Part shown: positions 36,186 through 42,841 of the stretch, in pieces
How the letters are laid out: every line of letters begins with the position of its first letter
How positions within the stretch are numbered: position 1 is the first letter of the stretch
Origin: Pseudonocardiales bacterium
GTDB taxonomy: Bacteria; Actinomycetota; Actinomycetes; Mycobacteriales; Pseudonocardiaceae
Direction: 5' to 3'
Length of the DNA: 44,060 nt
Assembly (NCBI GenBank): GCA_003244055.1
Contig: QHBZ01000126.1
Location: forward strand, 1 to 44,060
The notes under the pieces: model-generated
Seen by the model: only the letters and a program-made list of their open reading frames with translations
Told to the model about the DNA's origin: nothing
Database searches by the model: none
Made by a program: the position numbers and the translations under genes

Positions 36186-36620
36186 TCATTGTTGCCCATC
36201 GATCGCACGACGCTGGTCGTGGCGTCGCCGCCAACTGAGGCACCGGTCGAGATAGTCGGCGAGTTCGTCGCGGCCGAACCCCACCGTGGACCAGGGCTCG
36301 TCCAGGTGATCACCTCTCCAGATGTACGTGCGGGCGTCCGTTTCGAGGGGAATCATGACCCGCACGGTGGCGAGGGTGTAGTCGGGGTCTTCGAAGGCGT
36401 CCAGGGTAGCCCATTCTGCGTCGGTGAGGTCGGTGAGTACTTTCCCGTTTGCCTCGCCATGACCGGGAACTAGCCCGGGGTAGACCTTTTTTGGTAGGCG
36501 TACGATCCGCCAGCCGGGGGCCTTCGCGTCCAGTTGGTGAGGTATGCGGTCGATGAGGGCGCTGACGACGTCGTCGAAGACGAGTGTGCCGTAGACGAAA
36601 AGCCTATTGATTTCCGCCAA
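36186..36620 (-). CDS. Gamma-glutamylcyclotransferase-like (AIG2/GGCT) protein
   Basis: 144 aa from TTG 36620, beginning AEINRLFVYGTLVFDDVVSA with the GGCT family motif YGTL. Further family features are VYPGLVPG and the acidic FEDPDYTLATVRV, containing the Glu that acts as general acid/base in this fold. Family members release 5-oxoproline from gamma-glutamyl peptides or amines. The start overlaps the end of the metallopeptidase gene by 17 bases. A GTG at 36686 has a better ribosome site but would overlap by 83 bases. Last gene of a three-gene operon. Confidence 0.75.
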   Translation of the reverse strand: MAEINRLFVYGTLVFDDVVSALIDRIPHQLDAKAPGWRIVRLPKKVYPGLVPGHGEANGKVLTDLTDAEWATLDAFEDPDYTLATVRVMIPLETDARTYIWRGDHLDEPWSTVGFGRDELADYLDRCLSWRRRHDQRRAIDGQQ

Positions 36621-37764
36621 TGATCGGGCCGGTTGGCCAGAGTTCGTGGAGTTCGCTTGGTGTAAGCGGGCGCTTGTAGGCTTCACGAAGTACCTCCGTG
36701 GGCGTTGTCCCGCCCGCTTCGATGAGTCTGACGAACCAGTCCATACCTGCGGGGTAGGACCACAGGTAGGACCTGAACTGCGGATTCCTACTCCGGTCGT
36801 ACAGTTCGCGAGCGATCTCCTCGTCAGTCCACCACGGGACCTGATGGCGTACTAGGTCACGACAGTCCACAGCCGTCGTGCCACTGTTGATGAGTATGTG
36901 AATCTGTCCGCGGATGAGGTTCATGAAGTGATCGATCCTCGTGCGGGCGCAGATAAACTCGTCATCGGGAGAGGCCATCCACGGTAGGACTTGCGCTAAG
37001 CCTTCGAAGAGAATTTGATGTGGGCAGTGGACGGCGAGAATTCTCGGCCACTCGACGGTGGTGGACTCGGCCTGTGCAGTGAGACTTGAGTACTGCAGGG
37101 CGTGCCCAAGTACCTCGTGAAGCGCGAAACGATAGGCGTCAACGCGCGAAAATGAGGCATTTTTCTTGTTGATACGCAAACGTGTGTCGTGGCCTGCGCC
37201 GTCGAGCCAGTAGGACCAATATGCATCGACCTCGACGTCTTCGATCGTCAGGTTGAACTCGGCCTTGGTATCGACCAGCCGGCGGATGCGCGACTCGTAC
37301 TTATCTGCGTACTCGGCGATGGTGGAGCTGACCTCGGTTGTCGGCAACTGCTCGCTCACGGCGCGGAGATTCGTCCAGGCGTGCTCATCCCACGAGATGC
37401 CCAGTGAGCCGAGAGCCTGTCTTGCGATCTCGGCGCGGTGCTCGAGGTAATCACGAGTCCAACCCCGGGGCGAGCAACCCTGTGTCAGCGAGATGTACTC
37501 GTCGAAACTTACTTGTTGACCGATCAGCGCGCAGAGGTACGCGATGTGCGCGTCAAGGTAGGCGCCTAGTAGTGGTTGACGTTGCGCGTCAGCCTCGACC
37601 CGGAGTCTCTTAAGGTCGTCCAGCGCGGCAAACCGGTTGTCGAACGGGCGTGGTGCCTCTGCCGGAGGCGCGCAGTCAAAGTCGATCACAGGAGCTTCGC
37701 CGCGTGATCGTTCTAGCGCATCCCAGCGGCGCACCGCTTCTTCGACGGCGTCACGAAGCTGCAC
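36604..37764 (-). CDS. Putative zinc metallopeptidase (HExxGH, gluzincin-like)
   Basis: 386-aa soluble protein. HEVLGH (residues 216-221) followed 38 residues on by FEGLAQ (Glu254) matches the zinc-binding pattern of gluzincin-type peptidases such as the DUF885 group. The strand VDAYWSYWLDGAGHDTRLRI before it would be the edge strand for substrate. The N-terminal 200 residues are helical. No signal peptide, so it acts in the cytoplasm. GTG 37764 has GGAGG six bases upstream and overlaps the regulator gene by 14 bases. The natural substrate is unknown. The exact family assignment is tentative. Confidence 0.7.
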   Translation of the reverse strand: MQLRDAVEEAVRRWDALERSRGEAPVIDFDCAPPAEAPRPFDNRFAALDDLKRLRVEADAQRQPLLGAYLDAHIAYLCALIGQQVSFDEYISLTQGCSPRGWTRDYLEHRAEIARQALGSLGISWDEHAWTNLRAVSEQLPTTEVSSTIAEYADKYESRIRRLVDTKAEFNLTIEDVEVDAYWSYWLDGAGHDTRLRINKKNASFSRVDAYRFALHEVLGHALQYSSLTAQAESTTVEWPRILAVHCPHQILFEGLAQVLPWMASPDDEFICARTRIDHFMNLIRGQIHILINSGTTAVDCRDLVRHQVPWWTDEEIARELYDRSRNPQFRSYLWSYPAGMDWFVRLIEAGGTTPTEVLREAYKRPLTPSELHELWPTGPIIGGNQ

Positions 37765-38923
37765 GGGTGACCTCCCAGCGCAGTGTCACGGCCTGGCTCG
37801 GTTGGAGATAGTCACGGGTCACGGTGATGAGGGCATCGCCATCGTTGTCGGTGCACACGAGGTCCTCGGTCGCTGACACCTCGGAGCCGTCGGCTTGTTC
37901 CTCGATGGCGGTGCAGTTGAGAAGCATGTGGACGCCACGGTGGCGGATGGTCAGGGTGAGATGGCGGGTGTACCGCGGGACAGCCTGCCGCCAGTAATGA
38001 TCGTGGACGAACTGCCCGCCCCGACAGAGGTAGGAGATGGTCGCTACGTCACCGGGCTCGATCCCTGGCGAGATGTGACAGGCGAACTTCGACAGATTAT
38101 TCATATCGTGGGTCCGCTGGATCGCCACCTTGCGGTCCTCGCTGGGTGAAGGCTCGATCGTCAGGGGACCGTCTGTGGTCTCGAACCATAGCTCGCGGGT
38201 CAGACGCTTGATGGGGCGGTTGGTCAGGTTGAGGAGTTGATGGGAATAGGTGACTGTCGCCCATCCCGCGTCATCGATATCAAGGGAGCAGGCCACATCG
38301 AGTTCGACAATGTGACCGGCCAGCTTCGCCAACCGGGCGACTTCAGCGTCGGGCAGGCGAACGCGTTTGGCTAATGCTACGAGCGATCGAGCGATGCGGC
38401 GCGCGGGCGCTTCTTCGGTCTCAGGCTCTGAGGTGCCCAGAGCGAGAGGGAAGGTGACGCCGGGCGGGGCAACCGTACGAGGCCGGGCTCGCACCTCTGA
38501 CCATCCGGCTTGTCCGTTGGCGGGAGCTTCAAGACCCCGCTCGATCGAGTCGAGCACTGTGGACATGGTTGCGGAGCTGTGATCCGCTGGCCCGGTTGGC
38601 GGGATCGGTTGGGTAGTCGGCGTTGCTGCTTGCGCCTTATCCGGTTCGGGTACGAAATCAATTCCACCATCGTGAATCTGAAACAGCTGATCGACTTTCC
38701 AGTCAGGAAACATGCTCTCCAGAATGCGACAGTGATCCGGGTAGGGAAGTCCAACCAATTCACCGGAAATCCACCGGTAGAACTGTGCCTTGCTCGGCCA
38801 ACCTCCCCGCAAAGTCGGATCAGCTTTCGCGGCAACCCTGTCGTACTCACGACAAAAGGCACGGTGCGTTTGCAGATGGCGGTGCTGGAGCAGCACCTTC
38901 AGCACGACCGGCTGGGCATCCAA
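37751..38923 (-). CDS. HTH-type regulator with beta-rich C-terminal domain
   Basis: 390 aa from TTG 38923, with AAGGAGGG nine bases upstream. Residues 1-85 (LQTHRAFCREYDRVA, then PSKAQFYRWISGELVGLPYP and ILESMFPDW) match an N-terminal DNA-binding module common in actinobacterial regulators. A Pro/Thr-rich linker follows, and residues ~190-390 are beta-rich with no domain I recognise (ELWFETTDGPLTIEPSPSED, DLVCTDNDGDALITVTRDYL). It heads the operon with the metallopeptidase and GGCT-like genes and probably controls it. Confidence 0.7.
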   Translation of the reverse strand: MDAQPVVLKVLLQHRHLQTHRAFCREYDRVAAKADPTLRGGWPSKAQFYRWISGELVGLPYPDHCRILESMFPDWKVDQLFQIHDGGIDFVPEPDKAQAATPTTQPIPPTGPADHSSATMSTVLDSIERGLEAPANGQAGWSEVRARPRTVAPPGVTFPLALGTSEPETEEAPARRIARSLVALAKRVRLPDAEVARLAKLAGHIVELDVACSLDIDDAGWATVTYSHQLLNLTNRPIKRLTRELWFETTDGPLTIEPSPSEDRKVAIQRTHDMNNLSKFACHISPGIEPGDVATISYLCRGGQFVHDHYWRQAVPRYTRHLTLTIRHRGVHMLLNCTAIEEQADGSEVSATEDLVCTDNDGDALITVTRDYLQPSQAVTLRWEVTRAAS

Positions 38924-38949
38924 CGGTGTTGACCCTCCTTCGGAGCTAG

Positions 38950-39040
38950 GCGAGACGAGACTATCACATTCGCGAGACTGCGCGAGACCAGAGGAGGTAC
39001 AGAAGTTCGAGAAGAGACGATCACGAGGTCGAGAACAGAC
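38950..39040. promoter_or_regulatory. Array of CGAGA-type short repeats in a divergent promoter region
   Basis: Five variants of (G)CGAGA(C/A) occur at about 38951, 38973, 38983, 39008 and 39030 (for example gcgagacgagac, cgcgagactgcgcgagacc, cgagaagagac, cgagaacagac). Spacing is about one or two helical turns. The array lies between the HTH regulator gene (minus) and the element transfer/replication operon (plus), so it may be the operator for one or both. Confidence 0.5.
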
Positions 39041-39120
39041 CTGACCTGGCCGAATCTTGTGGTGTCGCCCGCAGACCGGGGCGGCACCACACCGACAGTC
39101 GAGTCAGAAGGGCACGGTTC

Positions 39121-39597
39121 ATGGCGATCCCCAGGGGATACCGATTTGATATCGCGTTCGATAGTGCGTTTCCGCAGGGCTTGGTTTTGATTGGTAACGT
39201 CGCGCCGGACAACGAATACCAGACGCGCGAAGACAAAGCCGCCGGCCGACCGGTACGACAGAAAATCGATGAGGTGACAGGTACGCGGCAGTGGAAAGCC
39301 ACCGTCACCGACCCGGACGAGCCCGCAGCCAAGCGGGCCTCGTTCGAAATCACGTTGATCGCAGACGTGCAACCGGTTCCCACGACGACGGAAGTCCTGC
39401 CGGGGATGCGGCCCATCCAGCTCGATGGGCTGAGCGCCGAACCCCGAGTCGCCGGCAACGGCGAATTCAAGTACCAGTCCTACGTCTACCGGGCTACCGG
39501 CTTCACCGCGACGTCCAGTGCTGCCGGAACTCGGCCGTCGCAGTCGATCAAGCCAAGTGGCGTGGCCGGGAGCGAGCAGCCCGGCAAGGCCGCGTGA
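39121..39597 (+). CDS. Element-encoded hypothetical protein
   Basis: 158 aa, ATG with AGAAGGG upstream, beginning MAIPRGYRFDIAFDSAFPQG. The sequence looks like a compact beta-rich domain (REDKAAGRPVRQKIDEVTGT, then KASFEITLIADVQP-like strands) with a flexible Ser/Gly tail. I recall proteins of this kind at the head of rep/tra operons in Pseudonocardiales integrative elements, without a known function. First gene of the plus-strand operon. Confidence 0.75.
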   Translation: MAIPRGYRFDIAFDSAFPQGLVLIGNVAPDNEYQTREDKAAGRPVRQKIDEVTGTRQWKATVTDPDEPAAKRASFEITLIADVQPVPTTTEVLPGMRPIQLDGLSAEPRVAGNGEFKYQSYVYRATGFTATSSAAGTRPSQSIKPSGVAGSEQPGKAA

Positions 39598-39725
39598 GTC
39601 CGGCCATGGGCCACGACCAGGTGGCGCGGGTTCGGGGTGCTGGCCGGGATGGTGTTGGTGCCACCCGGCCGGTCTCGGACCCACCGCCCCACGATGCGCG
39701 CCTAGGGTCGGGCTCTGGGATCGAC

Positions 39726-39998
39726 GTGACGGCGTCAGAGAAATCCACACGGGTGTGGGAGGCGGCCTACCGGCAGTACGGCCGCGCCTGGGAGATGACG
39801 GCACGGTCGGGCAAGGGTGACCCGGTGGCCGCGCGAGAGATGGCGACGGCGTCCTGGGCGGTCGCGGCGGCCTGGCGGCAGATCACCACCGCCACCACCT
39901 TGCCGTGGTGGGCCCTCGCGGCCATCGAGTCCGCCGCAGGTGCCTTCGAGTCCCAAGCACGCGACTACGAAAAAGGCGACACCAGCGAGGGATCATGA
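39726..39998 (+). CDS. Small element protein of unknown function
   Basis: 90 aa from GTG 39726 (MTASEKSTRVWEAAYRQYGR). It is mostly helical, Ala/Trp-rich (WAVAAAWRQITTATTLPWWA) and soluble. An in-frame ATG at 39606 would add 40 residues of less regular sequence; neither start has a strong ribosome site. The stop overlaps the next ATG in ATGA. Part of the rep/tra operon. Confidence 0.6.
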   Translation: MTASEKSTRVWEAAYRQYGRAWEMTARSGKGDPVAAREMATASWAVAAAWRQITTATTLPWWALAAIESAAGAFESQARDYEKGDTSEGS

Positions 39999-40267
39999 CC
40001 ATGGACGAGACCACCAAACCTGTCCCGCCACAAACTCTGGCGGAAGCTCATGAGGCGGTGGCCGCTATTCGGCCGTCTCGGATAGCGCCGCTGACCCAGT
40101 GGCTGGCTTATCACCAGCAGGCGGCGGCGTTGTATGCCGAAGTCGCCGAGATCGATCGGGGTCACCATCACGAGACGCTGTTCATGGCCGAACGGGAACG
40201 ACAGAGCGCAAAGGAGATCAAAACCAAGATTTCCCACCAGCACCCGACCGATGAGGAAGAGAGATGA
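39995..40267 (+). CDS. AMED_5909-like small protein (copy 1)
   Basis: 90 aa with the motifs TLAEAHEAVAAIRPSR, WLAYHQQAAALYAEVAEID and GHHHETLFMAERER. These match the small protein family named after Amycolatopsis AMED_5909, found on actinobacterial mobile elements and of unknown function. GAGG precedes the ATG. It overlaps both neighbours by four bases (ATGA), so three small proteins are translated in series. Confidence 0.75.
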   Translation: MTMDETTKPVPPQTLAEAHEAVAAIRPSRIAPLTQWLAYHQQAAALYAEVAEIDRGHHHETLFMAERERQSAKEIKTKISHQHPTDEEER

Positions 40268-40524
40268 CGGTGACGAAAGCCACGAATCCTGAAGCGCCGC
40301 AGACGTTGATGCAGGCTCACGGAGAGTTGGTGCGCATTCGACCGGGTCGCGACGCGTCATCGACGGCATGGCTTGCGTATTACCAACGGTCGGTGTCGGT
40401 GTACGAGCAGATCACCAAGACCGATCCGGGTCACGAGGGTGAAGCCCGGTACTGGGCACACCGGGAGCGCGCCCGAGCCCAGAACATCGCCGCACGAATA
40501 AGAGCGCTGGCACCAGGCGAGTAA
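40264..40524 (+). CDS. AMED_5909-like small protein (copy 2)
   Basis: 86 aa paralogue of the preceding protein. The shared pattern is QTLMQAHGELVRIRPGRDAS, WLAYYQRSVSVYEQI, then DPGHEGEARYWAHRERARAQ. Its ATG overlaps the stop of copy 1. Two diverged copies in tandem suggest a heteromer or separate partners. Function unknown. Confidence 0.75.
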   Translation: MTVTKATNPEAPQTLMQAHGELVRIRPGRDASSTAWLAYYQRSVSVYEQITKTDPGHEGEARYWAHRERARAQNIAARIRALAPGE

Positions 40525-40743
40525 TGACGACGCCAGGACCGGCTAACTAGCAGGAAGGGAGGTGCTGCACTAAACACACCACACAACAGGCAAGTACAGA
40601 AGGAGCTTTTAACGCGCCGGGGTGGTGCGGTACTGCCGCACGCCCTCATCAATCGCAGGACCGACGTACGCGCAGAAGCGGAATCTCTGGCTACCAACCT
40701 GATCCGCTTCTGCGCTGTCCACCCGAGTCAGGAGTGAACAGTA
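40525..40743 (+). other. Gap with a start-less open frame
   Basis: One frame here is open up to a TGA at 40734 and encodes ALINRRTDVRAEAESLATNL and RFCAVHPSQE, which look real, but it lacks ATG, GTG or TTG. It may be the relic of a small gene, or it may use an unusual start. A GGAGG lies at 40559. Confidence 0.3.
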
Positions 40744-40860
40744 GTGAGGATACGCACAACGACCGGGCACGGCGCAAGCCCCCTGCCCGGTAGAAATGAC
40801 AACAGCAACAACCACACGTGCGCGGCGATCACCTTGGTGGGAATCGGGGGTGGTCGGTGA
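40744..40860 (+). CDS. Possible 38-aa leader peptide coupled to traSA
   Basis: GTG 40744 follows AGGAGTGA at a good distance. The frame (MRIRTTTGHGASPLPGRNDN...) ends in TGATG, sharing one base with the start of the DNA-pump gene. The peptide is basic and Gly/Asn-rich. The coupling is visible; whether the product matters, or only its translation, is open. Confidence 0.4.
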   Translation: MRIRTTTGHGASPLPGRNDNSNNHTCAAITLVGIGGGR

Positions 40861-42449
40861 TGGACGCGTACCGGATTGCTCTGGTGATCGCCGGTGCCGG
40901 TGTGCTCGGCGTCGTGGTGTGGGTCTTGGCCAAGGTCGGTAAGGCTCTGGTCAAGCTCGCCGAAGCTCTCGCGGCAGCTGCGGTGGTGCTCATCGCTGTG
41001 TGGCTGGTGATCAGGGCGGTGGTGTGGGCGCTGCGTCAGACGGTCACCCACTGGCGGACCAGCCTGACCGTGTTGGCCCTGCTGGCGTGGTGGCAGTGCT
41101 GGGGTTCGACTTGCCTGGTCGTCACCGCCGGTGTCGTCGCCAGCGTGCTGACCGGGTGGCGGCTGGTTGACCTGGCGTCGTTTGATGCGTGGGCGGGTCG
41201 GCACCTGCGCTCGTGGTGGCTGCGCTGGACGGTCTACGCCCCCAAGCTGCCCCAGTGGCTGCACGCCTGCGGCCTGAGCATTAAACCCGACGCCGCACCC
41301 GTGGTCGTGATGATGAATCCCCTCGGGCGCAGCATCCGTCGCGGCCGCAGGCAGGCCCCCGCGCATCTGCCCCAGGTGCTCGGGGTGCGCTCGGGCGCGT
41401 CGTGGGACGAGGTCCGCATCAGACTGGTGCCCGGCCAGAAGCCGGAAGACTTCGATCAGGCCACGCGGGCGTTGGCCTCGGCCCGGGCAGTGGCCCGCTG
41501 CCAGGTCCGAGAACTCACCCCCAACGTGGTCTCGATCGATTTCCAGCGCCGCAACCTGCTCGCCGACCCGGTGCCCTGCCCGGATCTGGCCACGCTGGCG
41601 AAGGTTGCGGGCGCGTCGGTGGATTTGCGGCGGGTGTTCTCCGGGCGCACCGAATACGGCCAGGACTGGCACGTCCCCCTCGCAGGTGGTCACACCCTGG
41701 TCGCGGGGGCCAGTGGGGCGGGCAAGAACTCCGCGATGTGGTGCCCGCTGGTCTCGATCGCCCCCGCCATCCGCGACGGCCTGGTGCGGGTCTCCGGGAT
41801 CGACCCCAAGGGGATGGAACTGGCCTACGGGAGGCGGATCTTCCACCGCTACGCAGTCACCGGCACCGACGCCCTAGCCGTCCTCGATGACCTCGTGGAG
41901 ACCATGCACACCCGCAAAACCACCTTCGCCGGGCACCTGCGGGTGGCGCCGATCAGCACCGAACACCCCCTGGAACTCCTAGAATTCGACGAAATCGGCG
42001 CCCTGACCAAATACACCGACCGCAAGACCCGCGACGCGATCACCGAACGAGTCGCCCTGCTGACCACGCAGGGCCGGGCGTTGGGATTCACCGTCCGTGG
42101 CTACGTCCAGGAACCCACCAAGGACACCGTCCCGGTCCGGGAGCTGTTCCCCCGGCGGATCTGCCTACGGGTCTCAGCGAAATCCCATGTCGGGATGGTC
42201 CTGGGGGATCAGGCCTACGAGCGGGGCGCGTGGGCCAACCGGATCACCGAAACCGACGCCGGGACCGGATACGTCTTCGGCGAGGGCATCCGCGAACCCC
42301 TACGCGTCCGAGCCGGGTGGGTGCCCGACGCCACGATCAAACAACTCGAAACGTTCATCACCGGCCCCCTCACCCACGACACCACGGTGCTGCCCTTCCC
42401 GACCAAACCCACCGACCCGACCGGGTCAACTCACGGAGGTGCCGCATGA
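40860..42449 (+). CDS. traSA: FtsK/SpoIIIE-type DNA translocase, TraSA-like
   Basis: 529 aa. Three to four membrane helices lie in the first ~100 residues, then an FtsK-type motor domain (about 220-500). Walker A is GASGAGKNS (283-291), with Asn after the Lys; Walker B is LLEFDEIGAL (about 373-382). TraSA proteins pump double-stranded plasmid DNA between mycelial cells and are the single essential transfer protein of actinomycete integrative conjugative elements. ATG 40860 is preferred over GTG 40818 because it overlaps the upstream stop (TGATG) and has GGGGGTGG before it. The next gene overlaps by four bases. Confidence 0.88.
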   Translation: MDAYRIALVIAGAGVLGVVVWVLAKVGKALVKLAEALAAAAVVLIAVWLVIRAVVWALRQTVTHWRTSLTVLALLAWWQCWGSTCLVVTAGVVASVLTGWRLVDLASFDAWAGRHLRSWWLRWTVYAPKLPQWLHACGLSIKPDAAPVVVMMNPLGRSIRRGRRQAPAHLPQVLGVRSGASWDEVRIRLVPGQKPEDFDQATRALASARAVARCQVRELTPNVVSIDFQRRNLLADPVPCPDLATLAKVAGASVDLRRVFSGRTEYGQDWHVPLAGGHTLVAGASGAGKNSAMWCPLVSIAPAIRDGLVRVSGIDPKGMELAYGRRIFHRYAVTGTDALAVLDDLVETMHTRKTTFAGHLRVAPISTEHPLELLEFDEIGALTKYTDRKTRDAITERVALLTTQGRALGFTVRGYVQEPTKDTVPVRELFPRRICLRVSAKSHVGMVLGDQAYERGAWANRITETDAGTGYVFGEGIREPLRVRAGWVPDATIKQLETFITGPLTHDTTVLPFPTKPTDPTGSTHGGAA

Positions 42450-42841
42450 CCACGACCGCTGACCTGCTTGCCGCGATCGGCGCGCACCTCGCTGCCGTCG
42501 AGCTGCCCCCGATCGCCTCAGTGCTCGTGACCGCTGCGATCTCGGCACCGCAGGTCACCGTGCAGCTAGCCAGCCACGACCCCACCGCGATCGCCCACGG
42601 GCTGCTGACCTGGGCCGACACCCTGACCCAGGTCACCGCCCAAGCCCGGCGAGTCCCCCGCAGTGGCTCGGTGCACCTGTCGGTCACCGGGCTGTTACCC
42701 GACGGAGCCTCGGTCCTGGTCTATGGCGCCATGCCGGTCCCCGAACACGGCCTCGGCGCCGACCTGGCACCCAATGCCACCACCACCATCCCGCTCGGCG
42801 CGCTCCGCCGCGCGACCACCCTCCGGGAGGCCAGGGACTGA
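42446..42841 (+). CDS. Element protein between tra and rep
   Basis: 131 aa with a clear CGGAGGT ribosome site and an ATGA overlap with the tra gene. The sequence (ADLLAAIGAHLAAVELPPIA, then VHLSVTGLLPDGASVLVYGA) looks like a small alpha/beta domain. No family recognised. Its stop shares a base with the rep start (TGATG), so it is locked into the tra-rep translation series. Confidence 0.75.
   Translation: MTTTADLLAAIGAHLAAVELPPIASVLVTAAISAPQVTVQLASHDPTAIAHGLLTWADTLTQVTAQARRVPRSGSVHLSVTGLLPDGASVLVYGAMPVPEHGLGADLAPNATTTIPLGALRRATTLREARD

Noticed and set aside
40728-41846. 372-codon minus-strand frame opposite the tra gene
   Set aside because: His/Gln/Pro-rich antisense shadow of the FtsK-like gene, which has clear family motifs.
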